A stretch of DNA of 64,000 bases from Marchantia polymorpha subsp. ruderalis (GCA_037833965.1 AP031351.1:17124501-17188500), one strand, 5' to 3'; positions 46,817 to 60,790 are shown, counted from the first letter of the stretch. Notes: a model not told the origin generated them from the letters alone. Translations and numbers: made by a program.

Positions 46817-48665
46817 ATGTCGAGGCGATATGATAGTAGAACAACGATTTTTTCTCCAGAGGGGAGATTGTATCAAGTGGAGTATGCGATGGAGGCCATT
46901 AGTAACGCCGGCGCGGCGATCGGAGTACTGGCGAAGGATGGAGTGGTCTTGGCAGCTGAGAAGCGAGTGATTTCTAAGCTGTTGGCCACCTCTAAGTCGA
47001 CCGAGAAGATGTATAAGATCGACGATCATGTCGCTTGTGCTGTCGCTGGTATAATGGCTGATGCTAACATCCTTATCAACACAGCGAGACTACAAGCTCA
47101 AAGGTGAGCTTACTGACCTTCTTTTTTATGTGTGGCTGTCTCCGAAATACGCTTCATAGTTATCGCGAGCATTTTAGGGATTCCCATTGCCCAGCCTCTT
47201 GTAAGTGAATGATTTGGATTAGCATTAACGTCAACAAATACCACCTCTTCAGTGCGTTGGGAACACTACAGAGGACATTCTATTCTGCGTTATATCTGGA
47301 AGAATTTGAGCGTTGACATACAGGATCCTCATATATTTTTCCTAAGATCCACATTTATATATAATTGATGTTTAGAAATTTGTCACAAGTCGTAGGAAAT
47401 GATCGACCTTACCCTAAATTTCAGAATTGTCCCTGCGTGTACATCATGTATAGTAAGTAGTTTGCACCCAGATTGTGAGTGGACCCAAATTGGTGCCAAA
47501 ATGTCGACGTGTTCAGAAGTTCGTTGGACATATGGAACTGATACGCGTCTGTCTGCAATATCGAAGAAGCCCTTTAATTTCCTACCTGGTCCTCAAGTGA
47601 CTGAATCACTCAAACGTTGCCTTGCTTCAGTTTAGGCTTCCTGAATGTTTGGTACAGTTCAAATAAACTCATGTACTTACCTATTTGGCTGAACGTTTTT
47701 TTTCTGGAGGTCTTATATTTCTCAGCACAGTCTATGGCCAGGGACCTTCTTGGGAAGTATTCTGGAGCCTTTGCTGGCTGATCATAACCGTATATTCCTT
47801 TTATAAATTGTTTGAAGTGAGTTGAGGTTAAGGTCGAGGTTGAGGTTGAGTACAAAACCGCATAAAGATCGATATTTTTTTTTCTCTTTCGCCAAATATA
47901 GTTATCTTCATCGTATTTAGTTAGGTAAGATGTGCAAAAAATTGAAGAAAAGCCAAGTATTCTGCTTTTCTTCAGTATGATGCACACTTGTGTTACCTCG
48001 ACGAGAGCGCGGGACACATACAAAGATGGAAATAGAGCAAGATCGCATATGTATTTCCCAAGCCTCGCGTTAGTTCGCATTATCACGATGATCAAAAGTG
48101 TCTCCTATTCCTGTATTATTCCTTCATTGTTAATGGAATAGTTCGATCATTTGGTGGTTTTGAATACTAGGCCTGGCCTTGATCCATTATTTGACGCAGG
48201 TATACCTTGTCATATCAAGAGCCGATGCCAGTGGAACAGTTGGTGCAATCACTTTGTGATACCAAGCAAGGATACACACAGTTTGGTGGGCTTCGTCCTT
48301 TTGGAGTTTCTTTCTTGTTCGCAGGTTATGATAAGAAGTTTGGGTTTCAACTTTACATGAGCGATCCGAGTGGAAACTACGGAGGCCGGAAAGCAGGAGC
48401 TATCGGAGCTAACAACCAAGCAGCACAGTCTATGCTGAAGCAGGACTACAAGGATGATATTACTAGAGAGGAAGCTGTGCAGCTGGCCTTGAAGGTTCTA
48501 AGTAAGACCATGGACAGCACCAGTTTGTCTGCAGAGAAGCTGGAGCTAGCCGAAGTTAGTCTTACACCAGAAGGGGAGGTCAAGTATCGGGTTTGCACAC
48601 CTGAAAATTTAAATAAGTTGCTAGTGAAATTGGGCATCACGCAGGTGGTTGTAGAAGAGCAATGA
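46817..48665 (+). CDS. PAC1: 20S proteasome subunit alpha type-4 (alpha3 ring position)
   Basis: A structural subunit of the outer alpha ring of the 20S proteasome, which gates entry of unfolded proteins in cytosol and nucleus. Two exons, 46817-47103 and 48200-48665, join in phase across a 1.1-kb GT-AG intron to give 250 residues, the length I recall for Arabidopsis PAC1. The N-terminal alpha-subunit signature is intact ([20 protein letters not shown], residues 5-24), followed by [17 protein letters not shown] and [20 protein letters not shown]. Exon 2 opens [20 protein letters not shown] and includes [20 protein letters not shown] and [20 protein letters not shown]. Alpha subunits lack the catalytic threonine, as here. 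There is no sign of damage. A dispersed repeat begins about 150 bp after the stop. Confidence 0.96.
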
Positions 48666-48811
48666 TAAGCACACTATGGATGAACTCCTTGCCTTGTCTA
48701 CTGTTCTGACTTTTTTAAGTACTGCACTTGGGCGACGGATTATGCTCGACAGTTCTGAACTTTCACGAGGACATGATGGTGTATGACCGTGCGATTCTAT
48801 CAGGGTCTACG

Positions 48812-49710
48812 AGAGTTTGGAGAATGTGAACTCTGCGGGGCCTTTTAACTCCTTGCCAATAACATCTCCGTTTGTGAATATTCTACGTTGGTTTCTTCAT
48901 TAATTTTGTGTCCTTTGTAATATACGATGGACGTTCCTGAGGAGAACAACTTGCAGTTTGGGGACCTCTTTGCACATGAATGGTTCACTTTTGTGAGGTC
49001 TACACTAGCAACAAGTAGAGAAGGTTTTATGCTCTGATAAGATTGTGAGATGATCGTGTGACGGCTGATTCTTCTTCTGTGCATGTTGTGTGGATAAGCT
49101 CAATGTACTCAGGTTGATCGGCGAGTGTTGGTTATTCTCAATGTACCGTTCGATGGATTTCGACCTGATGATATATATGTTTGGATGGGGATACCATGTT
49201 GTTTGTTGAACTGTCTTCAAGAGGAAAAGCAGCCCACTACCATTCTCCACTACGAATGGTAGTGTATCTGTTTTTCAGCTTGAAGCTTGGGGGACACGTG
49301 CATTAAAGGTTCCCCCAATCTCTCAGCCTAGATTGAAAAACCGAAGCTGCCATTCTGTGCAGTATTGCTGGGGCTGTGAACCAACAGGTTGAGGAGCCGG
49401 TAAAGTTTTCTGGATTTCTTTGTAATTTCGAAAGCAACCTTCGTATGAGACGAGTCCCACGAACAGAGTCAATTTCTTATTGTCCATTTTTAACGACTTC
49501 TTCTTTGTAACATTGTAGGAGTGGTTTTATTTTTTCTTAATGTGGTAGAACCTGAAGTTTACCATATTATCTAGACAGAGGTGACTTGGCAGAAGGTCAA
49601 GTATCTTCATTTTCTCGTCATTATATCTTGGCGAAATTGTATCATGCTTTGTCATGTCGTTGGTATGGAGCCTATACATTTCACGAGTTATGGCACACGC
49701 AAAGTCCAAT
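48812..49710 (+). repeat. 0.9-kb dispersed repeat, copy 2
   Basis: Matches 11538-12420 in the same orientation along its full length with scattered differences. Shared blocks include ataccatgttgtttgttgaa, gaggagccggtaaag and gtatggagcctatacatttc. It starts about 150 bp after the PAC1 stop codon. No shared intact reading frame and no recognised domain. Confidence 0.8.
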
Positions 49711-52438
49711 GCTCTTGCCTTTAACAGCTGCTCTTGGATCCTTTGAACAGCTGTATATGTCTTCCACATTTTTGATTCTCTTAAGAGTCTTCTTATGGAA
49801 TCGGAGTTAATGAGCAATTTATCAGAAGGTAGAGTATTTACATTGTTATTTACAAATATATTTATCTAAGAAATCCACCTGGTTTAAAGACTTATACTGT
49901 AAATAATAATATGAATTCCAAACTCTGCAATGAAGTCGGTAAAACCAAGTTTCATTTCCACATGCCACCAGTCATCACTGATGGCATCAGGGACTCTGAT
50001 GACTCATCAGGTTTCCACTCTACAAAACTTTGTACTCTGATACATACGATAATGTCTGAAATGTAAGATCCATTCGAGTAAGTTAACTCATGCGATGGCA
50101 GATCATGCTCATACTTGTGTGGAGAGGTACTTAAAGTTCGGCACCATTTTGATGAGGATATCTCTATAGAGAAATGACTTTATTGAAACTCACTTTCACG
50201 ATTTAGTTGTTGCATTGAGACTCCACGTTCACTTCGTGAAACTCAACCTTTTACGAGGGAACAAGTCTGGAATGCAACAATGCGTTGAAATCAATTGGAT
50301 ACAAGCCTTGATTACGTAAGAGTGGGATGCACCAATGCATAGAAGATTACAAATTACGACAATTCAAAGATGTGTAGAGATTTAAAAAAAATTTGTATAG
50401 TAAGTGGGTACGTGATTTCACAAACTTCCAATGTAAAATAATGATATACTGTGTGCGCGTATGAAAATTTTGTTATGCTAACCCACTCACAGCATGTAGG
50501 TGGTTTTATCGGGATTTGCGAATTCTTTTCATAGTTGAAAAGAAAATGACTGACCAAAGGTAGTTTGGTAAACAAAAATTTTGGAATGAAAAATATTCAT
50601 TTGAATAAAAAAAATTATGTACAACTTCAAAATTATTGTTATATATCTCTCATGAAAAATATTAAAGAATATTAATCTATCAGATCTGTAAAACTTTGGG
50701 CCTCATTAACCGCCCAAAATAACAATAAATTAAATTTTTTTTAAAAAAAATTATTGCATGCAGAGTAAAACTATAAATCAATTCGTGCAGAAACTTGTTA
50801 TTGCAACATTTATATAATTTGAATTGATTTGTTACTACGATTAACTCAGGATTGCTGTATTTTTAGTGCTAAAACTAGATACATCAACTCGATGAATCCC
50901 ATATATATGGGCTTCACCTCTTATTAGTCCCGCCGTGCGATTTATCTTTGATGTTTTTGGATTCTCCTAATAACAGTAATAACAAACTGAAAATTATCTC
51001 TGTAAGAACCTCAAAAGCAGTTTATGCCCACAAAACAAACATAAACTGTTTTCGAACAATCATATTCAGTTTATGCATATGATTGTTCCAAAATAGTTCA
51101 ATCATATTCAGAAATCCCTCACCACAATATGCCCTTTCAGTCAACTGGTTCTAGTTCTGAGCATGAGGTTACGAAATCAGCAACAATAGAAAAAAATTTC
51201 TCCATGGACATGGGGAAAGGACAATTTTAATTCTTTGTGCAACTATTTTCTATTTCGATTCACATGGTTTATTATCTTTGTTACAGTGTTTATTTAAATC
51301 CTAAATATACCCCAAACCCTAAAAAAGTTATGTGCATCTATTCTCGTCTAGCATTTTTATGCACATAATTTAATGACTTTGTCATTTTCTAACGTTTTTT
51401 TATAAAAATCCAGAACATATGTAGGGTAAATTATTATGTTTTTTTGCGCATTAAATTTGATATTTCTGAATATATAGAGGAGACAACGAATCAATTGCAT
51501 AAGTTGCACTTGCACTTTACATTCTTGGCCATATGATTAGTGAAATCAAGTCTCAAATTCTGCATTACAGAATTTGAGACTTGAATACATAAGCAAAAAC
51601 GCAAACACACCAAAACGCAGATATGAGCATGTACAAAAACGCCAATACAAAGTATGTGGTTTGCCACTGCGAGTGACATTCACGAGAACAACAGAAAACA
51701 TTTATTGGTACAAACCCTAAAGTGTTCGATTATAGCTTTTGCTAGCACTCCTTTATAGTGAATAGCAAAACCTTTACGCTATTTAGAATTAAACTAAAAA
51801 TAAATCTGAAATAATACTAACATTTTACTGAATTCCCATTTCAAATTGATTGCATCACCAAGTCAATGATTTCCGTTACCAACTTTGAGCCTAGCGCATC
51901 GGTATGTATGGGAGTGGCCAAAAGTTGCTCTCGCTATTCTTGTATATAACAAACTTATGTGCATACGATTTCAGTTTTGATCTTCTGATCCTCTTCGTCA
52001 AAATCCGTATAGTTTCAAACGCTAGGAACAGAAACTGTCACCTATATACTCTAAATGCTATGACATCAACTGTGGCTTTGATATGATATATTTCATTGAG
52101 AGTTCACTTGATAAAACACACAGGAATTATATAGATCATATTATATAATAAAAATAGCTTTAAAATAATTTTGAAGCTAATAAAATTCTGTGAAGTTTGA
52201 ATGAATTGCAAAAACCAAAGAATAGACAGAATATTTATTTGGTTTTAGAAATAATTTAGTAACTAATCTTGTCATGACATTTAAATAAACTTGTTCAAGT
52301 TTATCTATTGATATCTTTAAGGGGTATTTAAAATTGAAAGAAAAAAAGTTGAGTACATTGCATATATTTTCATATTTGTATCATGGTCTTAAAAAAGGAC
52401 AAGACAGTGTGTGTTGCTTTATATAGATGATTTCACAT
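49711..52438. other. AT-rich intergenic DNA
   Basis: No gene recognised. Two isolated AAACCCTAA telobox-like motifs occur near 51313 and 51713, and a palindrome-like stretch (caagtctcaaattctg...cagaatttgagacttg) lies near 51546-51585. Confidence 0.4.
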
Positions 52439-52774
52439 CTATGTGAAAGCAACAAGCTGGTCATCGTGATCGAACACCAAAACCGAATGTACGTCATGTA
52501 GCACATTGTACGTCATAGAATTGTAAAATATCATGATAAATATACCGAACCCACACGCACTAGAGATGATACAGAAGAAAGTCAAAGGTTGAATGTATTT
52601 GTGTTTCATGTCAAAGTGAGGATATTCGTCATGCTTGTTACGGACTTGAACTAATTCGGCTTCTAATATCACAATCTTTCCCAATTCGCAGTGACTTGAG
52701 GCGAAGGGCATTTCGTTTTGCTGGTTGGCCCGTTGTAATTGTAAACAGCGATCTATGCTCTTAGTCCCTCTCAC
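52439..52774 (-). CDS. Doubtful small open frame with one membrane segment
   Basis: 111 codons from the ATG at 52774. The first half is polar; residues about 66-90 are hydrophobic (TFFCIISSACGFGIFIMIFY) and could span a membrane. No family was recognised and no splice partners were found with confidence. The frame lies just downstream, in the minus direction, of more GC-rich DNA at 52.8-53.6 kb, which could be its promoter. It may be chance. Confidence 0.2.
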   Translation of the reverse strand: MRGTKSIDRCLQLQRANQQNEMPFASSHCELGKIVILEAELVQVRNKHDEYPHFDMKHKYIQPLTFFCIISSACGFGIFIMIFYNSMTYNVLHDVHSVLVFDHDDQLVAFT

Positions 52775-55700
52775 TGTCGTGGGCCGAGAAATTCCTCAAA
52801 TATATCATGCATAGTCCTCGTTGCAAGGAGATTTTCCTTTCTTTTCCATTAGTTTTAATCTTCCGCATTCCTACCTACGGAAATCCTTCTCGGCTTTCTG
52901 GTACAGTACTAAAATGTGTGAAGCAACCGAAGTGACTGGTCTTCGTCTACTGGCTTAAAATATCTGTACGCATGTAGCGCGCTTCTGTCCAGGGCTTCTC
53001 CACTGGGGCTGTCGGTCGGCGTCAAAGTCCTCCGCTTCATCCTTGCAAAGGATTTTCCTTGTTCCGCTGGTTCCGGCGCCCGCGCTTCACCGCACGACGG
53101 AGTCGACATTTGGAGTGAGACCAAGAGGAGATGATAATTCGGGGTTTCGACCGGCACTGCCTCATGATTATATACCGGAGCTGCGCCACTTCGGGGCGCA
53201 TGGGCGAGGCAAGCCAGTCAGTGCAGGTCTACGGAGGCGCTGAGCATTCTTGTAGAAGCAGATATCGAGCACGTTGCGCCAATCATTTTCCCTAGTGCTG
53301 CTGCCGGTGCCTGTTGGAACTCGGAAGGAAGCTCGGGCCGCCGGGGAGGGGGGATTGGCGGAGTGGGGCCAGGACGGACCTTGTGCGCATGAAGATTCGT
53401 TTCTGGAAGCTCTTCCCTCAGCGGGAAGATCAAAACCGGGATCGCGCTGGGCGACAAGGTCTCGTCCTGCGTCCAGTGGATGCACGGACCGGAAGATTCC
53501 ATATCCGCCAATAGACTCTCGAGACACGCCCGAGTCTTGAACTCAAGGCAGCAGATCAGGCAGCCACTATTTACTTTGCAAAAGGAGATCGAGCCAATGA
53601 TCTCGGGGCTAAGCAATGTCGTATTCTGACCTCAGGCAATCACTGTGCACAATAGCTGTCGCTGGTTCGAATAACGTCATGGTGCTGAGGCGAGCTAGTC
53701 ATGCCCCTCGCAGGGTTCTCTAAATTTGAGCCAATTTGTTGATCCGTTGTCATTCACCCGGATTGCCACTTCACCGAGCCAGTGTAACCGTTCAGTCACA
53801 GACCTAGCTCGTGTTGCTAAAGGTGCGCAGTCCTAACAACTCACTCGCATCCTTGCAGACGCAAGCGCTCTCTCCCTCATTCAAATCCGTCTTCTGATCA
53901 GTCACCTCCGAGTACTGTCGCCTCCCCTAATTGTGAACTTCAACTTCCAGGCTTCCATCCTTCGCGTTGTGGACGGACTTCATGAGGCTGTCCGTGTCAA
54001 TCACTGCCGTCTGCATTTTGGTCCGCAAATGACGACGATCAGTGTTCTCGATACTCGCAGTACGCATCAGTGCTACTGAAGGAAAGGGATGGGCATTTTA
54101 TAACCAATGATTTTCCTTGTGGCATAGGGTGATGGAATCCTTAGTGGCTCACAAGCTACAAACAGCACCGTGTGCATGGAAGATAGAATATCGTTAATAA
54201 CGAACCAGTACCATTTTCCGCGGGAAATTATTGTTCGTGCTGAGGTTTCCATGTTCCTGAAATGTAGGCGAGTCTACGTATGCTGTGACACACGGCGAGT
54301 TCGATTGGATACAAAGTCGACAAAGAACGACCCGTTACGTTCAATGCTTTGGATGTCCTAGACATCGTGACAAGTTAAGTGCACGAGAGATGCAAGTGCA
54401 TATAGATTGATATTCAAATTAGCATCGCCCAAAGGATTATCCCGACGTGGCTCAACCGAGCATAACTATAATTGGTCGCAGAGCACTGAACACCCTCCTA
54501 CTCGCTGGCTCGCTAAAGGCCTTTCCATCCTTTCTTTCTTCGTGACTCCGCCCGCGATCAGCGAAGGTTAAGGACGGACCTTCGCGGCGCAGTCTTAATC
54601 GCTATCCCTGTAGGCCTTAGCAACAGCTTTTCCTTTTTCGAGTATGGCAGCAGGAACCGTGGCAAGAAGTCTGCAAATGGGGGACAGCAGTGACAACCTT
54701 TCAATTCCAGCACAGCGTTGCACATTTTTTTCCAGAAATCAGTTCACGTTCACGAAGACATATGACGGAAGACCTTAAAGCAGTGACTGGTGCATCGACA
54801 ACGTCGCCCGACCGACCTTTACCTATCTATTGCCGTCACTGCCGTGGAGAGCCTTTGCCTCATTTTCTCGATGGGCGCATCTTGAGACCTCGATGCCTGG
54901 AAGAGCAGTCCATCCAAATCCTCCAGAGCGCTGTGAGCATGTGCAATCAGCCAGAAGCGAACATGCGTCAGAAATTTGAGGACTAGAGTACTAATACTGA
55001 GTCCTCTCCCTCTAATTGCTCATTCAATCGGCTACAAAATACACTTCGGACAAGGCCCTATTACAGAGCCCTCCGCGACATTGCGAGATCCACGTCGTCG
55101 GGGCACTCTGATCCAACACAGAGCGATGGAGTCGTGAGGTCACGGTACCTGAGACACTGGTCCACTGCGGCAGACGCCACCCTCTCATTCCCCGACTCTG
55201 CAGCGTACTGAGCAACCTGCACGACATAAGCCCCAAACCCTGTCCCCCATGAGCGTTTACACGAAGGGAAGGCTTCGCAGCAGCGAAGGCTTGCTTCCTT
55301 ACGTACGCCGAGGGTCCTCCCTCCCGCGCGCTCTGGCGCTGGTGTCAGCGCCGCGCGTGCCGCGTCGTGTGATGATCATCGGTCGCCTGCCGGCTCAGTC
55401 TTCCACCGCCTGGACCACTGAATCTCTAAAATGGTCCGTCCAGGCATTCTGTACTAAAGTGGACGAGGCACGGACGGCCCGGCCTCGAAGATGCTTGCAA
55501 GCCTCGAAGATGCTTGCAAGCCTCGATGAGGAGGAGTACGGGGCTCGCAGGGGTTCGGTATCTCTCGAGGAACGTAACCCAACGTGCATGATTTCCGAAA
55601 GGGGAAGAGAGGGGAGAGTACACTTCTTCTCGGGCCGACTTACCGCTCTGATGTCGGTGCGGAGAGACGCGGCAGGGCCATTGCGCAGCAGAGAGCGAGC

Positions 55701-56691
55701 ATCTGCGAATTTCGAAGCCTCGCCCTCCAGCCTTCCATCTGTGCAGACGATTCGAGGAATCAGTTGTCGGGCCAGCATGACTCGCTGAGCGCGTGTGTAG
55801 GCGGAAGGGAACATCGGGGTATGGAATATTCATACTCCCGTGCTGTCAGGCGAACTCACCAACTTCCTGGAACTGCGACTGAGCCAGAAGGATGGTGGGC
55901 ACGTAGGTTTCAAGAGGATCTAGTTTCTTCCTGCAAGAGCCGCGCATAGACGCATCCACATGTCAATACCTTGGTGGTGTGCTCAGAGATCGCAGGTACA
56001 AGATCAGCTAGCTGTCTGTCACATTCAATCAAGCACGTCGAATTGGAAGAGTTTAAAATTCCGCAATTCGAAGTTTCCAGCACAGCACGTTCGAGCCGAG
56101 AGGCGATTTTGCAGGGAGAGGAGAGACGAGGAAAAGCTTGAAATTGAAAAGTAGTCGAATTTGTATCCAGTGGGGAACCGTATAACGGTCAAACCAGAAC
56201 CGCATCACCCAGCAGTCGTTCGCACCTCTTAATGTACTTGCTCAACGCGCCAGGAACGTCCGAAGCCTGTGCATCTGTGTCCATTTCACAGTCAAAACCA
56301 TGAAACCACTTCAGCTCACGCAGCTCCAGCAAGGGATACGACATACTCTTCAATCAGTTTGCCTTTTGGGGAGGCAAGTGCAGTTGCATTCCTTCAGACG
56401 GAAAACGCAACAAACTTGAGAAAGCGAACAATTCACTGATCGTTGTTTGAAGGATTCAGCTAGAATCTCATCGAGGCTTCATTTGTGCATGACTTTAATC
56501 GCCAGTATTAAAAGCCACAGGTGAGGATACAAATTCGCATGTTACTTGCCAGTCTAGGATGGGCATTCACCATCAGAAGGAGCGGATTCATAGAAACCAC
56601 CTCCTACAAAATTCGATGAAGCAACAGAATTCAGAGGTTGGAAGTCGCCCTGGACTTTACTTGTAACGCGCAGTAAGAAGTCTCACCATTT
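52775..56691. other. GC-richer region without a recognised gene
   Basis: Long overlapping open frames occur on both strands at 53.1-53.6 and 55.2-55.95 kb, as expected from GC-rich composition; none contains a motif I know. A 19-base direct repeat (gcctcgaagatgcttgcaa, twice in tandem) lies near 55484-55521. A short frame, MAAGTVARSLQMGDSSDNLS..., starts at 54644. The balanced composition suggests real transcription units or promoters here, but I cannot define one. Confidence 0.35.
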
Positions 56692-56984
56692 CCAAAAGAA
56701 GAGATAGAACCTCCGATCAGTGCTGTTAAAAGGGCTCTCCTTTCAAAGGTGCAATCGTCGCCATGTTGACCAGAACCTAGTTCACTGCCGTTGGAAGCTC
56801 GTGTCGTGGATGCACAATTTTGCACAAGCAACGGCTTCGTTTCCACTTTCAGTTGGGTTCTTATTCTTGGCCCAGAGCTCATACGCAAAAACCTAGCAGC
56901 CTTTTGTTGGCGTCCCTCTCCCACGCATGAGTCCCAAAAGCCGAACTCGCAAGGGCACGAGAAATTCCGTCTCAAACAAGCCAT
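56692..56984 (-). CDS. Possible first exon of a plastid-targeted protein
   Basis: Read from the ATG at 56984, about 97 codons end at a good donor (AATG|GTGAGA). The N-terminus is rich in Arg and Ser with few acidic residues, and the end reads CTFERRALLTALIGGSISSF, a twin-arginine followed by a hydrophobic stretch as in precursors of thylakoid-lumen proteins. Possible later exons were looked for between 56.6 and 56.1 kb; candidates such as KLIEEYVVSLAG near 56355 exist but could not be joined confidently. The target protein is not identified. The call rests on composition and one motif. Confidence 0.3.
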
Positions 56985-59470
56985 ATCAGAAGGCCTGCCT
57001 CTTTCTCGCGACCACTAATTTCTCCAGTCGATCAAGAGCATTCGAAATGTGGAGTTCGACCCTCGGCGATTCCCCGACCAATCCTGCAGCATCAATTACT
57101 ACAATCTTACCGGCAGCAGTGAGACGTCGACAGGCGCACCTGCCCGCACGACAATTCTGAGATCTCTTGCCGCAAGAATTGACATGTAGGGTCCGTTCCG
57201 CAACCCACGACAGCTGGAGCGAAAGGCGACGACATGATCATCACCGCGGTACCACCTTCCCCTGGCTATGGCGGGCGACGCAGAACAAGCCAACCAGACT
57301 ATCTCCGTCCAGCACCTCATCCCCAAAACACAACCATTCATTCCTTCGCTCGTCGGTTTTCCGTTCATCTAGCCGACTGCCTCATTCCACCTCCTTTTCA
57401 TGCTTTCACTTGAATTCAAACTTCGGAGCCCGCTAACGAGTCCGTGAAGCCGTGACTCGACAAACCATATCTTTTCCGACGAAAATATTATACTCGCCAG
57501 GCGCGAATTAGGATGTCTTCTTCATGATTGGAGACGTTGAACAGGGAGGTGTCTGTCGTAGACTCAAGAGTGTGCTCATGTCGATGAGTCTTACGTTGTT
57601 ATCCACTCTCCTATCTGGCATTATCAGCTTATTTTCAATCCACACTCCGGGTCAAATTGTCCTGGTTCAGCCTACACTATTATTTCGCAGTTTTTGTTTC
57701 TCAACATTACTAGAGTTGCCAACTTTTCTGATATTGACTTTCCATTATTTTATGCAAGTTATTAATGAATGGTGTTGAATTTGAGAGCCAGTTTACACAA
57801 TAGGGCTTACACATCTTCTCTGTCGTATTTGGCAGAGAGGTTGTGAACGTAAGAAACTCTAAAGTCTGTTATCTGGAGTTCTAACTACAGATATTCTGTT
57901 TTTAAGTATGTGTTTGTCTGTTTCGAAGTGATATTTCCAAAAATTAATTCTTAATATTTCATGTTTACATACCATTTTTGTAAACCACACATTGTTTTGT
58001 AAAAAATATATTTTATCAATTTTACTTCAATGTCATGATCAAATATCTGAAATCTAAATCATTGTTACAGATACATCCCCACAATATTCAAAATTTCATT
58101 TACTTATAAAATTCAAATATAGTTAGAAATTGACATTCTCTCATATCGATTGTTTCTCACTAGAATGACAACCACATGATTGTCATTCTAGAGATCAATA
58201 ACAATCCCGTCAAAAATTCTTAAGTATTCTAAAAATATTTTGTGTCAATTTTATTTTTTTCACTTAATGTAAACCAAAATACAAATCATATTTGAGAGAT
58301 ATGAAGATACTTCAATTTATAGGTATATGAAGATAGCAATAAATTCTAGTTCGCTGAAAAAATGGACGATGTATGTGCTAGTCTTTCAATTTTTGTTCAT
58401 TGTCTTGAAAGTAGCACGTCTTGTTCGCAAGTTAGTGATGAAATAGCTATCATGTGACAAAATGTCCAATATATATTACAATTCTACAAATTTTAAAACC
58501 TATCGAATACTGAAACAATGAAATACAAATCACAAATAAGAGAACCATAACAATAGAACCAAATGAGAGGGAACAATGTATATTTATAAACATCATGTGA
58601 TAAAACTTCCAAACATTGTATTGTAAAAATAACATAATTTTTTCAAATTTGTTGATATAAATATCAAATTTAGCATAAATTTGATACATAATATTGTAAT
58701 CGATTTTTTTATAGATATCTATTATATTTTTTCATGTATACCCTAAAGAAAATCACCATTGCATTAGATGATATGACTGTTGAGACTTTTTACATATCTT
58801 GTTTGTAATTTTGAAAAATTGACCTTTTTGAAATGTGAAAAATGTTTATATTTGTAACACAAATATATTTTGCAATTACTTCAATCAAAACATATTTTAA
58901 CGAATTTTAAGATAAATAATGACACATGAAGATTTAAAACCTCAAAAAATGTTCAAAAAAATTTGCTAATGATTCCGATGATCATAAAAGAAAATTTTTT
59001 TCTTTCTTTCTTATATATGTACAAACAAAACGGTTTCATAAATATCATGTTAATTAAAGACAATCCTCCAATATCTATTTTTGGTTTGAAATAAAATTGC
59101 TCACAATTTTAATATATATTTATAAATGTAAAAATGTTTGTATATTTATATATGATTGGTTTGAAATTTTTTAGATGATTTTGATTACTCATATTTTGTC
59201 TAAGATAAAGGAATGGTTATAGTTGTAATTGCAAAATTGAACTGTATAGAGTATGATTTACATTACATTTCTTATATCAGTTTTCTAACTTCGGAATAAC
59301 ATATTTTTGTATTAAATATTTTGTTTGATTTTTTTTTTTGAAAATTCAAGTATAACTTGATGAAAGTATTATTCTATGTTGAATCAAAAAATCACATCGT
59401 GCATACTTGAAATATTTTAATAAATATAACGTGCTAAATTACTAGAAAGCTGTAAACTTAGATAATCAAG

Positions 59471-59510
<40 letters not shown>

Positions 59511-60699
59511 TTTATGGTTTATGAAAAATACTATTTTTTGCACATATAGCAGAAAGTTGTTCTGTTTTGTGTGACTTTAAATCAAGCCATTAGTATGATA
59601 ATGTTAAAAAAATAATTATAACTTTCATTGACCAATAAAATTTTAATTTGACCATAATTTTTGAAAAAAATTTGAAAAAAATTTAGCATCTAAGCGGCAA
59701 TTCCACATATATAATTTTGCAAAAATTCGTGAACGATTTGTGCGTTTGAATCTATATGCAAGCATAAATATTATGGATTGGGTAAGATATGATAACATTC
59801 AAATTGAATATACAATGTGAATCAATGACATGAAGCAAAGACTTAGAAGCAGAAGGAAGTAATATCATGATGTTTTATAGAATAAATATTGTCTTGTTCA
59901 AACCGAGATTTAGTTTGCAGCCCATGTTAATTCTTTCCAAGACCTTGTTGTTCGCTACGTCGCCTATCGCTGAATTCACTCCCAATAGATAAACGACGGG
60001 CGTGTCATTAGTTCATGTCAAGTGAGGTTGACTTAGTGTGTCAAACGGTAAGATTTACTCAGAATCTTGCAACCTTCATTGCGAATCCCTGTTTACTACA
60101 TATGAATCTTAGAATTTGTGGTGGGAAGCTTTTGAGTATACTAAAGATAATGGGGGTAACAAACATGTTTTTACAACATTTTGTTGCTAAATAGAACATG
60201 AATATTTAAGAAATTCACAGTACTGCAGGTCCTAATAAAGTAAAGTGTTCAGAATCTTTCAAGCTGGTCTATATACATTGCAAGTAATCGTTCATAGTTT
60301 GCATGATTCCTATACAATTCAGGTAGAGATAAGGCCTTCGACAATATTATTCCCCTGTACTGATCTTGCATATTGTGATGAATCAAATAGCTCACAAGCA
60401 TAATGAACACTGCGAAATTGAGTTAAGACCGGAAGTCCTGCAGACTTTAAAAAAATGAATATCTGCTTGATTGGTTCTGCCAATACACACAGTACAGTGA
60501 TGAACTGATACTGTGAATTAATTGCTCAAACACTAACATAGATATCAGTACAGTTCAACCCTATCCTGGAATCAAGTCCGTGGCCTTTCCCTAAGATGCA
60601 CATTCATTTTTTGATAAACAATTTCATTATTGCTCTAGATACGTGGGTATAACTAAATTCATGAACTTCTCATCTAGAAAATCTCATGTTTACTCCTTC
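56985..60699. other. Intergenic DNA, very AT-rich from 57.5 kb
   Basis: No gene recognised. The change from balanced to extremely AT-rich DNA at about 57.5 kb is sharp and lasts to about 59.9 kb. A TA dinucleotide run is listed separately. Confidence 0.4.
59473..59507. repeat. TA dinucleotide microsatellite
   Basis: About 17 uninterrupted TA units. Confidence 0.9.
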
Positions 60700-60790
60700 A
60701 AGTCTTCACCAACGGTGATAAGTGATTTGTATGATTTGTCTACATAGAGCTGCATATTATCGGCGAAGCAACTGATATTCAAAGATTTTC
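60700..60790 (-). mobile_element. Doubtful LINE reverse-transcriptase remnant
   Basis: Minus-strand translation gives CFADNMQLYVDKSYKSLITV, which resembles the FADD box and following residues of plant LINE reverse transcriptases (FADDxxLFVD). Neighbouring DNA gives no further convincing domain, so the match could be accidental. Confidence 0.25.

Noticed and set aside
47610-48095. Minus-strand frame of 161 codons
   Set aside because: Lies inside the PAC1 intron, shows no motif, and the composition is that of an intron.
55249-55949. Overlapping frames of 120-180 codons on both strands
   Set aside because: GC-rich composition gives long chance frames; no recognisable domain in any of them.
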